DNA of 64,000 bases from Massilia glaciei (GCF_003011895.2 NZ_PXWF02000245.1:1-64000), one strand, 5' to 3'. Shown: positions 24,179-32,498, numbered from the stretch's first letter. The notes: a model not told the origin generated them from the sequence alone. A program made the numbers and translations.

Positions 24179-27046
24179 ATGGATGTGATGCTCGGTCTCG
24201 CGGCCACGGTGCTCGGTGTTTTTGTATTCATCCAGCTGATTCAATTGATCGTCATTTCAGCCAGGTTGGTGAAGGTGCAGTTCTGGGAGCCGACGATCCA
24301 CGCCGCCGGGCGCGACGAGGCGGGACTGGCCCGCGGCGTGCTCGATGCCGCGCGTGAAGTCGTTGAACTGCAAGGCTTCCGCTATGTGTCCACGCGCAAG
24401 GTGCGCCCCTTCGTCGCCTCCGTGTCGACGTTCCCCTCCTATGTCGATGCCTATTACAACGCCGAGCACGACGTGCATGCGGAAGTTGCGGCGGCGAGCA
24501 TGCCTTCGCCGCGCTGGCCGTTCGAAGTCCATTTGTGGAACAGCTATGCCGATGGCAGCGGCCTGTTGACCGTGAACGGCATCGCGCACGGCGTGATCCC
24601 GTATCCGGCAAACATCACGGTGGTCGACGCTTACGCGCCGAATTTCGCCTTGCAACTAGCGGCCCATCTGGCGCGCCGTGAACGCATCACCGGAGCGCGC
24701 ACCGACCCGGCGGACGCCTCTGCGCTGTCGATGGAAATGGCGCGCTCGCTGCTCCCGGCAATGGCGCGGCAAGGGACCGTGTATCGCAACGGCGAACGCC
24801 AAGGCGACCCTGTGTACAACATGCGTTTGGTGGCGGCGGCCAAGATGGCGTGGCGCATGCGCATCGGCACTGCGCGGCGCCTGCGCATGGAGATTCAAGG
24901 CGACCAGCGTCCCAGGGAGGCGGCGCCCGAAGTCGTGCAAGCGGCCGAGCGCATCGCCTTTGTGCGCTCCTTGTGCACCTTGAACGGCATGCGGGCGCCG
25001 CGCTGGTTCCGCTGGTCGGCCTTGGTGGTGTCGGCCGGCGGTTTCATCGCGCTCGGATCGTGGTGGTGGGGAGCGAAGGCGGCATTGGTCATCGCCGCCG
25101 TCGTTGCCTTGCACGAAGCGGGGCATTGGCTGGCGATGCGCCTGGCCCGCTTCCGCGACGTCCAGGTGTTCTTCGTTCCCGGCATGGGGGCCGCCACCAG
25201 CGGCGAAAAACATGACGCCAACCCCTTGACCCATCTTGCCGTGTATTTGGCGGGACCGCTGCCGGGCATGCTGTTGTCCGTGTGCGTCTTCGCGTGGGTC
25301 GTGTTTGGCGCGGTCGATCCCGGCGCCTGGTGGTATCCGATACTGGGCACTGCGGCCGCGGCGGCGTTCATCATCAACCTGCTTAACCTGCTGCCGGTGA
25401 TGCCGCTCGATGGCGGGCGGGTGGTCGACTTATTCGTCATGGGACGCCTGCCGTGGTTGCGCTTTGGGCTCGCGCTCGCCAGTGGCGCCTTGCTCGTCTG
25501 GGCCGGTGTCGCGAGTGGTGACAATGTATTGCGGGCACTGGGCCTGCTGTACCTCTTCACCATTGCGCATCAATACCGGCTCGCCAAAGTGTCGCGCGCC
25601 ATGTCCCGGCAGCGCCTGGCCGTGCCGCTTCCCTCGGAAGACTTTGCGCGCGCGGCGTTGCGGCTGCACGACCTGCTCGCGCATGCGTCCTATCGCAAGT
25701 GGAGCTTCAACGCCAAGGTCACTGTCGGACATGCGCTGTTGCCGCGCTTCCTGGGGCGATTGCCCACCGCGAAGGAGACGGCGCTGGGGCTGTTCATCTA
25801 TATCGCGTGCATCGCCGCGCCACTGCTGGCGCTGGGCGCGCTCGCTTTCAAGGACCCGCAACGGCTCGCCGCGTTTGGTTTGCAGGGCGTGCAGCGCGAG
25901 GCGCGTCAATTGGCCTACGAAACGCCTGGATCGGACGGCGCGGCCGAAAATCCCTTCGCTTACGATCGCGTGCAGCGCGCCAGCCAGTTGTCTGCCGCAT
26001 CGGACCCGGCGCAACGGCGCGATTTCCTGTCCCGGCTCATCGACGACGCCAACGAGTTCGGGGACGTCGGCGACGCCCTGCGCCTGGCCAGGATGTTCTA
26101 TGAAGAAACATCGGAACTCCCGCAACCGTCACGCGAGCGCGCTGACGCATCGGCGAAACTGGGCTTCGCGTTGTCCGCCAGCGAAGATGAACAAGACCTC
26201 GCGCGGGCGCCCGTGCTGATCGCCGAGGCCGATGCGACCCTGCGCGAGCGCATGGCGCTAAAGCCGGACAGCGCCGACGCAATGCTGTTGGTGAGCATCC
26301 TCGAGCGGCGCCTGGCTTTGAATCCCAAGGGCGATCCGCTGCCGCTCATGACGGAAATCGTCGACCTGCTCGCCACCCATTGGCAGGTGGCGGCACACGC
26401 GTTGCCCGCCGCGAGGGAAACGTTGGCGCGCGCCCTCGACCAGGCCGGACAGCCGGGGGCGGCAGAACAACAATTGCTCGCGGCACAGGCCGATTTCGCG
26501 CGGCTTCCGGCGGCGCCCGCCTACGCAAGACATTCGTTGACGTTCGATCATGCCTGGTTCCTGCTCACCCAACGGCGCCCTGAAGACGCGAGCGAGCTCG
26601 TCAAACGCTTCCTCGTGCGGCATGAGGATTCCGCAGAGCAGTACCAGCTCCAACGCGACGCCTATCTGCTCACCGCGGTCGCCGCGAGGATGCGTGGCGA
26701 CTGGCGCGCGGTAAAGGCGCATGCGTCCGTGATCCTGAAGTTCGAATCGATTTCATCGAGCGGCAACGGGCTGGTCGAATTTTTCATGGCGGCGCGCCGC
26801 GCCAAGGCGGTGCAACTCGATATGCGCGCGGCCTTGTTGCTGGTCGAGGCCGAACGCGCGCTCAGGCGCGGCAAGAGCGCCGACGCGCTTGTCAAGGAGA
26901 TGCGCAAGCAATACAAGCGCAGGGCAGGCGATGCCGCGCGCTGCCGTTTTGGTTCCGACGAGGACGTTTGGCGCAAACCGCTCTCGAACGCGATCGATGA
27001 GAATGAAAGACGCGAGCTCAAGTGCGTCGGGTCCGTGCTCGACTGA
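24179..27046 (+). CDS. Large M50-family zinc metallopeptidase (site-2-protease type) with long C-terminal extension
   Basis: About 955 residues, far longer than usual site-2 proteases. An N-terminal membrane segment (about residues 3-25) is followed by a soluble domain of about 240 residues. The M50 core comes next: zinc motif HEAGH (312-316) and the distal zinc ligand in NLLPVMPLDGG (D411), all within hydrophobic segments. Further membrane segments end near residue 560. The last 390 residues are soluble, Ala/Arg/Leu-rich and helical, resembling tetratricopeptide-type repeats. It should cleave within or near the membrane. ATG 24179 is preferred (GGGA upstream) over GTG 24152. It stands alone, with no sigma/anti-sigma gene nearby, so its substrate is unknown. 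Confidence 0.8.
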   Translation: MDVMLGLAATVLGVFVFIQLIQLIVISARLVKVQFWEPTIHAAGRDEAGLARGVLDAAREVVELQGFRYVSTRKVRPFVASVSTFPSYVDAYYNAEHDVHAEVAAASMPSPRWPFEVHLWNSYADGSGLLTVNGIAHGVIPYPANITVVDAYAPNFALQLAAHLARRERITGARTDPADASALSMEMARSLLPAMARQGTVYRNGERQGDPVYNMRLVAAAKMAWRMRIGTARRLRMEIQGDQRPREAAPEVVQAAERIAFVRSLCTLNGMRAPRWFRWSALVVSAGGFIALGSWWWGAKAALVIAAVVALHEAGHWLAMRLARFRDVQVFFVPGMGAATSGEKHDANPLTHLAVYLAGPLPGMLLSVCVFAWVVFGAVDPGAWWYPILGTAAAAAFIINLLNLLPVMPLDGGRVVDLFVMGRLPWLRFGLALASGALLVWAGVASGDNVLRALGLLYLFTIAHQYRLAKVSRAMSRQRLAVPLPSEDFARAALRLHDLLAHASYRKWSFNAKVTVGHALLPRFLGRLPTAKETALGLFIYIACIAAPLLALGALAFKDPQRLAAFGLQGVQREARQLAYETPGSDGAAENPFAYDRVQRASQLSAASDPAQRRDFLSRLIDDANEFGDVGDALRLARMFYEETSELPQPSRERADASAKLGFALSASEDEQDLARAPVLIAEADATLRERMALKPDSADAMLLVSILERRLALNPKGDPLPLMTEIVDLLATHWQVAAHALPAARETLARALDQAGQPGAAEQQLLAAQADFARLPAAPAYARHSLTFDHAWFLLTQRRPEDASELVKRFLVRHEDSAEQYQLQRDAYLLTAVAARMRGDWRAVKAHASVILKFESISSSGNGLVEFFMAARRAKAVQLDMRAALLLVEAERALRRGKSADALVKEMRKQYKRRAGDAARCRFGSDEDVWRKPLSNAIDENERRELKCVGSVLD

Positions 27047-27099
27047 GTCATGCACGTTTCGCGGCCCGGCGCGGCCGGCGATGCGGGGCCGACGGGCGC

Positions 27100-27726
27100 C
27101 TACGGCCCGGCGCGCGCGGCCGTCTCCGACGCCCGCGCGGCGCGCTTGTTCGCCTCGGTGATGGTCCAATAATAAATATTGCGGCCGTCGACCGCTTCGG
27201 TTTTCTCGGCCGGCCAATCCGGCCCCATGTCGAAGGCGTGCGACACGACCCGGGTGCCGACCTTGAGCTGGCGCCACAGCTGCGGGCGCAGGTCGCGGTT
27301 GACGCTGCCCAGCAGGTACAGCGTGACGACCGAGGCGTCGGACAGGTCGGCCTTGAACAAGTCGCCCGCGATGAACTTGACCTGCCTGCCGACCCCGGCG
27401 TTGATCGCGTTTTTGCGCGCATCCTTGATGCGTTCGGGGTCGATGTCGATGCCCACCCCTTGTGCGCCGTGCTTGGCGGCCGCCGTGATGACGATGCGGC
27501 CGTCGCCGCTGCCGAGGTCGTAGACGACGTCGTCCTTGCCGACCTTTGCGATCTCGAGCATGCGGTCGACCACCACCTGCGGCGTGGGCACGAACGGCAC
27601 GTCGAGGTCCGGCGTCTGCGCGCTCGCCAGCGCGCCCGCGAGCAGCATCAGCAGCGCGAGCAGGGCGTTGGTGAACGTGCATCCGGACAGGTTGGCGATG
27701 CGCTGGTTACGGCGGGGCGTGGACAT
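27100..27726 (-). CDS. Class I SAM-dependent methyltransferase with N-terminal signal sequence
   Basis: A 208-residue protein. Residues 1-36 resemble a signal peptide: basic MSTPRRNQR, hydrophobic ALLALLMLLAGALASAQ with a likely cleavage after ASA. The remainder is a Rossmann methyltransferase: motif I VYDLGSGDGRIVITAA, then VGIDIDPERI and the NIYYWTI region. The start at 27726 has a strong AAAGGAGA site. Proteins of this type are common in betaproteobacteria and their substrate is unknown to me. An exported methyltransferase would lack SAM, so the N-terminus may instead be a membrane anchor. It is followed on the same strand, upstream, by the permease gene. Confidence 0.8.
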   Translation of the reverse strand: MSTPRRNQRIANLSGCTFTNALLALLMLLAGALASAQTPDLDVPFVPTPQVVVDRMLEIAKVGKDDVVYDLGSGDGRIVITAAAKHGAQGVGIDIDPERIKDARKNAINAGVGRQVKFIAGDLFKADLSDASVVTLYLLGSVNRDLRPQLWRQLKVGTRVVSHAFDMGPDWPAEKTEAVDGRNIYYWTITEANKRAARASETAARAGP

Positions 27727-27776
27727 GGCAGTCTCCTTTGCGGAACAGTCGGTGGGAAATGGTTGAGGGGGGCCGC

Positions 27777-29153
27777 TCACGCGGGCCGTCCGCGGCGCAT
27801 GAACAGCAGCAAGACGCAGCCGACAAGCAGGACGGCGACGCCGATCCAGGCCGCGTTCCAGCCGCCCAGCGACTGGTTGTGGACGTACGACAGGCTGGCC
27901 CACAGCATGTAGGCGCACATGGCGCAAAAGAGCAGCGGCAGCAGCGGGAACAGGGGTACCTTGAACGGGCGCGGGGTGTCCGGCTCGCGCGCGCGCAGCA
28001 CGAACAGCGACACCCCAGACAACAGGAAGAACAGCCAGAACACGGGGGCGGTGAATTCGACCATCGACTTGAAGCCGCTGCCGGTCCAGGCGCCGGCCAG
28101 CACCAGCACCAGCGCGGCCGCGCATTGGATCCGCAGCGCGTTGACGGGCGTGCCGCGCCGCTCGTCCCACTTGCCCAGCAGCGACAGCGCCGGCCAGTCG
28201 CGCCCGGCCGCGTAGCTCGAGCGCGCGCCCACGATGATGGTGGCGTTGATCGAGGTGACCGAGGCGGTCGCGACGATGGCCGAGATGATGGCCGCGCCGG
28301 CCGGGCCGAACGCGACCCGCAGAAGGTCGGCGGCGATGGCGTCGGAGCGGCGCATGCCGGCCAGGCCCAGGCCCTTCCAGTAGGCCCAGGTGACCAGCAG
28401 GTACAGCGCGGTGATCGCCAGCAGCGACACGACCAGCGCGCGCACCATGTTGCGCCGCGCGTCCTTGAGCTCGGCGCCGAGGTAGGCCGCCTCGTTCCAG
28501 CCGCCATAGGTGAGCAGCACGAACACCATGGCCAGTCCGAACGAGGCCGGCGGCGCGCCCGCCGCCACCGCCGGCGGCGCGGCGGCGCCGTCGCCGACCA
28601 GCGCGAGCGCGGCGAACACGATCAGCAGCAGGCCGCCGACCTCGATGCCGGTCAGCCAGGCCTGGGCGGTGGTGCCGGCGCGCACGCTGCGGATGTTGAG
28701 CCACGACAGCACGACGATGGCCGCCGCCGCGTAGTAGGCCGGCCCGCTCGCGCCGAGCGGCAGCAACTGGTTGGCGTAGTCGCCGAAGACGAAGCCGAGC
28801 AGGGCGATCGAGCCGGTGGCAATGACCGAAAACCTGGCCCAGGCGAACAGGAACGACACCGAGCGCCCGTAGGCGCGGTGCAGGAAGTGGTAGTCGCCGC
28901 CGGCGCTGGCGTAGGCTGTGCCGAGTTCGGCGTAGCAGAGCGCGCCGACCAGGGACATCAGGCCGCCGAGCGCCCAGGCCGCGAACATGAGCGGGGCCGA
29001 GCCGGTCATGCCCGCCACCATGGCCGGCGCCTTGAAGATGCCGGCGCCGACGACCACGCCGATGATGAGGGCGATCGCCGCGCCCAGACCGATGACGGCG
29101 CGCGGGCTGGCCTGGGGATCCTCGGCTATCGGCACTGGTTTGGTCCTGAGCAT
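27777..29153 (-). CDS. APC-family amino acid permease
   Basis: An inner-membrane transporter of about 458 residues with 12 hydrophobic segments. The APC signature is at the N-terminus: IALIIGVVVGAGIFKAPA, with GVVVGAGIF as the unwound substrate-binding helix. The start at 29153 (MLRTKPVPIAED) is preferred because an earlier in-frame start at 29273 would run into the repeat element at 29181-29346. No good ribosome-binding site is visible. It probably imports or exchanges amino acids with protons. The methyltransferase gene follows 50 bases downstream. Confidence 0.88.
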   Translation of the reverse strand: MLRTKPVPIAEDPQASPRAVIGLGAAIALIIGVVVGAGIFKAPAMVAGMTGSAPLMFAAWALGGLMSLVGALCYAELGTAYASAGGDYHFLHRAYGRSVSFLFAWARFSVIATGSIALLGFVFGDYANQLLPLGASGPAYYAAAAIVVLSWLNIRSVRAGTTAQAWLTGIEVGGLLLIVFAALALVGDGAAAPPAVAAGAPPASFGLAMVFVLLTYGGWNEAAYLGAELKDARRNMVRALVVSLLAITALYLLVTWAYWKGLGLAGMRRSDAIAADLLRVAFGPAGAAIISAIVATASVTSINATIIVGARSSYAAGRDWPALSLLGKWDERRGTPVNALRIQCAAALVLVLAGAWTGSGFKSMVEFTAPVFWLFFLLSGVSLFVLRAREPDTPRPFKVPLFPLLPLLFCAMCAYMLWASLSYVHNQSLGGWNAAWIGVAVLLVGCVLLLFMRRGRPA

Positions 29154-29180
29154 GGCGGGTCCGGTCAGCGGGTCGCGGTT

Positions 29181-29346
29181 TAGGAGTCTGCCGGACTTAG
29201 GATCGTCGGCTGCAAAAAGTGTCGGACGGTCCATATTTCGCCGCTTTCTCGGCCAATAGCTCGCTATTGGCACTGCGAAATCGTCAAAATCTGTCCTCGC
29301 CCGGCACTTTTTTCGCTTCGACTCCCTAAGTCCGACAGGCTCCTAG
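29181..29346. mobile_element. MITE-like inverted-repeat element, copy 1 (166 bp)
   Basis: A long imperfect palindrome. The ends TAGGAGTCTGCCGGACTTAGG (29181-29201, first 20 bases given the strongest match) and 29325-29346 are inverted repeats of about 21 bases. The centre is a short hairpin CCAATAGCTCGCTATTGG (29253-29270). A second, inverted copy lies at 42083-42234 and matches nearly base for base. There is no coding capacity. This is consistent with a non-autonomous miniature element or a large structured extragenic repeat. It lies directly upstream of the permease gene. Confidence 0.8.
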
Positions 29347-29589
29347 TAGGATGGCGGCGGCCCGGCTTCGTCTTTGGGTTCGCCGACGCGCTTGAGATGG
29401 CTCAAGCCCGGTGGTCTCCGCGGCGGCCGCGGCCGGACGGTCTGTTGCCGAAAATCTAATGGATGTATCTAAAAAGCGTCAGTGCCCGTGGGCATTTAAT
29501 GGGGAAATGATGGGCAGATAGCAACTTTGCAACCCCCTAGCAATTGTGCAGATTGCGCCGCGCCTGTATATTGTCGCGATGGAGGAAAG
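29347..29589. other. Intergenic region without recognised features
   Basis: About 240 bases between the inverted-repeat element and the next small gene. It contains a GC-rich stretch around 29420-29440 and an AT-richer stretch near 29455-29520 that probably holds a promoter. I could not define one. Only the GGAGG site before ATG 29590 is clear. Confidence 0.4.
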
Positions 29590-29862
29590 ATGCATAAAGA
29601 ACGAACGGATCGGCTGACGGCAGCTAAGGTCGAGCGTGGACTGTACATACAGAGCATTTCGTCGACAGTCGAGGCAGCAAAATACTTTCAGACCGTCGGC
29701 GTGCCGGTCAGCGTCGCCATTCGCGTGCTCACCACCGAGGCGCGCCGTCCGCCGCAGGACTACGGGCCGCTCACCGCGCCCGGGGTGGCGTCATGGCGCG
29801 ACATCGTCCGTTCCTCCGGGCCCACCTTCGGCTTCCCCGTCCTCGTCCGTCCCAACGAATAA
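29590..29862 (+). CDS. Hypothetical protein, 90 residues
   Basis: A small soluble protein with a strong ribosome-binding site (GGAGG at 29581-29585). It begins MHKERTDRLTAAKVERGLYI; the middle VEAAKYFQTVGVPVSVAIRVL resembles a short helix-turn-helix-like region, and the C-terminus is Pro/Gly-rich. I do not recognise the family. It stands alone, 360 bases before the PspA-flotillin operon. Confidence 0.65.
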   Translation: MHKERTDRLTAAKVERGLYIQSISSTVEAAKYFQTVGVPVSVAIRVLTTEARRPPQDYGPLTAPGVASWRDIVRSSGPTFGFPVLVRPNE

Positions 29863-30144
29863 GCCCTCCAACCGCGCTGGCGTTCCGGCGCGTCCTGCCC
29901 CCCCGGGCACATATTTCCCCGCTTTTAGCTGACATTTTGCCAATCTTATGGCATGGTAATCCTACGTCCAACACCGAAGGAGTTGCCCGCGCATCAATCG
30001 AGCGCCCCCGCCCCCCGGCGACTGCCGCGCCCGTTCAAGCGCTGGGCGGCACGGATGGGCGCGCGCCACAGCCCCGCCTGAAACACCGCATCGGCCACCG
30101 CATCGGCCACCGTATCGAAGGCACCGAAAACCGCATTTGGGGGC
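29863..30144. other. Intergenic region upstream of the PspA-flotillin operon
   Basis: GC-rich sequence with no credible gene. It includes two adjacent CATCGGCCACCG-type short repeats near 30086-30110. The operon promoter and its paired palindromes lie at the right-hand end (30145-30191). Confidence 0.4.
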
Positions 30145-30173
30145 TTGACATTTTATGTCACGGCCTCGATACT
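30145..30173 (+). promoter_or_regulatory. Sigma-70 promoter of the PspA-flotillin-AAA operon
   Basis: Consensus -35 TTGACA (30145-30150), a 17-base spacer and -10 GATACT (30168-30173). The expected transcript start is near 30180, about 45 bases before the first start codon. The -35 box overlaps one palindrome and the start site overlaps a second, so this promoter is probably repressed. Confidence 0.75.
30146..30160. promoter_or_regulatory. Operator-like palindrome 1
   Basis: TGACATTTTATGTCA, a perfect palindrome of TGACAT arms around a three-base centre. It covers the -35 box of the operon promoter. Confidence 0.7.
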
Positions 30174-30176
30174 TGC

Positions 30177-30191
30177 TGACATAATATGTCG
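30177..30191. promoter_or_regulatory. Operator-like palindrome 2
   Basis: TGACATAATATGTCG, matching palindrome 1 in 12 of 15 positions. Its centre lies 31 bases (about three helical turns) downstream of the centre of palindrome 1, and it covers the expected transcript start. A dimeric repressor bound at both sites on one DNA face would block RNA polymerase. Confidence 0.7.
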
Positions 30192-30224
30192 CACGCTCAG
30201 CGGCGCACAACCAGGAATCGCACA

Positions 30225-30653
30225 ATGGAACAGTCTTTAAGTCAGTTGTTGGCAATTGAAATGGCGCTTTCGCTGCGCCTCGGCTCGGTAGGCGTCAGCG
30301 GCAACCTGTTGCCGCCGGCGGAAGCCGACAGCGTGCCCGTGATGCGCATCAGCATCGAGGGCCAGGAGGAGCTGCCCGTGTTCGTGACCGCCTCGCCGGT
30401 CCAGATCCTGTGCATCTGCTACCTGTGGACCGAGGACGAGATCCGCCCCGAGCGCCGCGCCGAGATGCTCGAGGCGATGATGGATTTAAATATTTCGATA
30501 CCGCTGTCCAATTTCGGACGGATCGGCCGGCACTACGTCATCTATGGCTCGCTGGCCCATGATGCCTCGGCGGACAGCATCGCTAGCGACGTGGCAATGG
30601 TGGCCGACAACGCCCTCGAAGCCCTCAATGTTTTCACCGAGTTTCTCAATTAA
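30225..30653 (+). CDS. yjfI: DUF2170 family protein (YjfI-like)
   Basis: A 142-residue soluble, acidic protein with the DUF2170 pattern, as in YjfI, which in many gammaproteobacteria also precedes a PspA homologue. The start MEQSLSQLL at 30225 follows AGGAATCG; an upstream in-frame start at 30186 would overlap the second palindrome and is unlikely. The sequence shows mixed alpha/beta character (VPVMRISIEGQEELPVFV) and no membrane segment. It is the first gene of the operon, 10 bases before the PspA gene. Biochemical function is not known to me. Confidence 0.85.
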   Translation: MEQSLSQLLAIEMALSLRLGSVGVSGNLLPPAEADSVPVMRISIEGQEELPVFVTASPVQILCICYLWTEDEIRPERRAEMLEAMMDLNISIPLSNFGRIGRHYVIYGSLAHDASADSIASDVAMVADNALEALNVFTEFLN

Positions 30654-30663
30654 GGAGATCCGC

Positions 30664-31386
30664 ATGGCTGTCTTTTCCAAAATCCTCACGATGTTGCGCG
30701 GTGACGTGCGCTCGATCGGCCAGAGCATCATCGACAACAACGCCACCGGCATCTACGAGCAGGAGCTGGTCGAGGCCAAGGCCCACGTGGCCACCGCCAA
30801 GCAGGACCTGACGGCGGTGATGGCCAAGCAGATGCAGGCCGAGCGCGAGATCGGGCGCCTGCGCGGCGAGATGCGCCGCTTCGAGGACATGGCGCTGATG
30901 GCGCTGCAAAAGAAGGAGGACGCGCTGGCCGAGGAGGTCGCCGGCAAGGTCGCCGACATCGAGCTCGCGCTCGGCGAGCAGGGCGCCGCGCGCGACGAGT
31001 TCGCGGCCCACATCGCGCGCCTCAAAGACATGATCCGCAACGCCGAGGCCACCCTGCGCGAGCACGAGCGCCAACTGGCCATGGCCAAGACCACCGAAAG
31101 CGTCTACAAGGCCACGGCCACGATTTCGCAGAGCATGGGCGCGAACGGCTCCAAGCTCATGAGCGCCAAGGAGTCGCTCGAGCGCATCAAGCAGCGCCAC
31201 CAGGACATGGCCGACCGCATGCAGGCGGCCGAGGTGCTCGACGGCGAGTTCGGCAACAAGACGCTCGAGAACAAGCTCAAGGCGGCCGGCATCGGCGCCG
31301 AGGCCGACCGCAAGGCGCAGGTCATGGCAAGGCTGCAGGCGCGCCTGCAGGCGCCCGGCCTGCCCAACGACCCGGGCCAAAGTTGA
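30664..31386 (+). CDS. yjfJ: PspA/IM30 (ESCRT-III-like) membrane-stress protein (YjfJ-like)
   Basis: A 240-residue, almost wholly helical coiled-coil protein of the PspA/Vipp1 family, which polymerises on stressed membranes. The N-terminal amphipathic start MAVFSKILTMLRGDVRSI and the long charged heptad region (residues about 30-200) are diagnostic. AAGGAGATCCGC precedes ATG 30664. It is co-transcribed with yjfI and overlaps the next gene by four bases. A partner role with the flotillin and the giant ATPase later in the operon is likely from gene order. Confidence 0.92.
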   Translation: MAVFSKILTMLRGDVRSIGQSIIDNNATGIYEQELVEAKAHVATAKQDLTAVMAKQMQAEREIGRLRGEMRRFEDMALMALQKKEDALAEEVAGKVADIELALGEQGAARDEFAAHIARLKDMIRNAEATLREHERQLAMAKTTESVYKATATISQSMGANGSKLMSAKESLERIKQRHQDMADRMQAAEVLDGEFGNKTLENKLKAAGIGAEADRKAQVMARLQARLQAPGLPNDPGQS

Positions 31387-31733
31387 CGGACCGCAAGCCG
31401 GTGGTGCCCAGCTCGCCGCGCTGGTCCGGATCGGACGCCGCCCTGCGCGCCGTGCAGGTGGCGTTCGACGTCGAGACCCAGGTCATCGACGCGGTCCGCT
31501 ACGCCGCCCTGCAAAACCGGCTGTCGCCGTCGGACCAGATCCGCAAGATCCTCGGCCTGCCCGTCACCAGCAAGCCGGTGCGCCCGCGCCTGACGGTGAC
31601 CCTGAGCGACGACGACTACGTGCTGCTGGCCGAACGCTTCGGCGTGCCGCTCGGGGACAAACGGAAAATCAAGGAAGCGCTGCATGAAGCCTTGATTAAC
31701 TTTGCCAAAAAAAAATTTAAAGTGACAATGTAG
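31383..31733 (+). CDS. Hypothetical protein in the PspA-flotillin operon, 116 residues
   Basis: Starts with TTG at 31383 in a TTGA overlap with the PspA stop, indicating translational coupling; a later GTG start is possible. It is soluble and basic at the end (FAKKKFKVTM). The motif NRLSPSDQIRKILGLP and the strand PRLTVTLSDDDY suggest a small alpha/beta fold, perhaps ribbon-helix-helix-like, but I cannot assign a family. If it binds DNA it would be a candidate regulator of this operon; that is speculation. Confidence 0.7.
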   Translation: MTDRKPVVPSSPRWSGSDAALRAVQVAFDVETQVIDAVRYAALQNRLSPSDQIRKILGLPVTSKPVRPRLTVTLSDDDYVLLAERFGVPLGDKRKIKEALHEALINFAKKKFKVTM

Positions 31734-31775
31734 CCCGCAGTATTCCGAAAAAAATAACCACAAGGAAAGCGCGCA

Positions 31776-32456
31776 ATGACCATCTGGCAAATCCTGGGCA
31801 GCTTCCCGTCCGTCATCCCGAGCGTGCTGCTCGCCGTGCTGCTGATCTACTGGCTGTTGTCGATCATCGGCCTGGTCGACCTTGGCGAGGCCATGCACGG
31901 CGACGCGCTCCACGGGGAGGGCCTCCACAGCGATGTGGGCGACGTCGCCCATGTCGACGGCCACCCGCACGATGGCGAACTGCACTCGCTGGCCGGCTAC
32001 ATGGTCGCGCTCGGCCTGGGCGGTGTGCCGCTGTCGATCGCGGCCACGGTGCTGGTGTTCTTCACCTGGCTGGCCACCGCCCTGGTGCACCAGTACGTGA
32101 TCGTCCATCTGCCCACCGAACCGGTGCGGCTGGTGGCCGGTACCGCCACGCTTTTGTTCGGCATGGCGCTGTCGATCCCGCTCTCGGCGCGCGTGATCAA
32201 GCCGCTGCGCGGCCTGTTCGTCAAGCACAGCGCGCGCAGCAACGCCAGTTTGGTCGGCATGGAATGCAAGATCCTGACCAAGAGCGTCGACCAGGGCTTC
32301 GGCCGCGCCGAGGTCAAGGACCACGGCGCCAGTTTCAACATCAAGGTGTGGGCCCGTTCACCCAACGACCTGACCAGGAATTCGCCCGCGATCATCCTCG
32401 ACTACGACGAAGCGACACACCAATACGAAGTACAGGCAACACCGGCTGGCATCTGA
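31776..32456 (+). CDS. yqiJ: OB-fold (NfeD-like) membrane protein, YqiJ-like
   Basis: A 226-residue inner-membrane protein. An N-terminal segment (VLLAVLLIYWLLSIIGLVDL) is followed by a His/Asp-rich loop of about 35 residues with ten histidines (HGDALHGEGLHSD and on). Two further membrane segments and a C-terminal soluble OB-fold domain (NASLVGMECKILT to YEVQATPAGI) follow. YqiJ/NfeD proteins work with flotillins, and the flotillin gene lies 42 bases downstream. The His-rich loop could bind metal. ATG 31776 has AAGGAAAG upstream. Confidence 0.88.
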   Translation: MTIWQILGSFPSVIPSVLLAVLLIYWLLSIIGLVDLGEAMHGDALHGEGLHSDVGDVAHVDGHPHDGELHSLAGYMVALGLGGVPLSIAATVLVFFTWLATALVHQYVIVHLPTEPVRLVAGTATLLFGMALSIPLSARVIKPLRGLFVKHSARSNASLVGMECKILTKSVDQGFGRAEVKDHGASFNIKVWARSPNDLTRNSPAIILDYDEATHQYEVQATPAGI

Positions 32457-32498
32457 GACACCCCCGCATTCACAACGCTTAAAGAGAGAAGGAATTTC

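Noticed and set aside
30086-30110. CATCGGCCACCG short repeats, considered as CRISPR-like or iteron-like
   Set aside because: Only two or three imperfect units of about 12 bases without spacers of uniform length.
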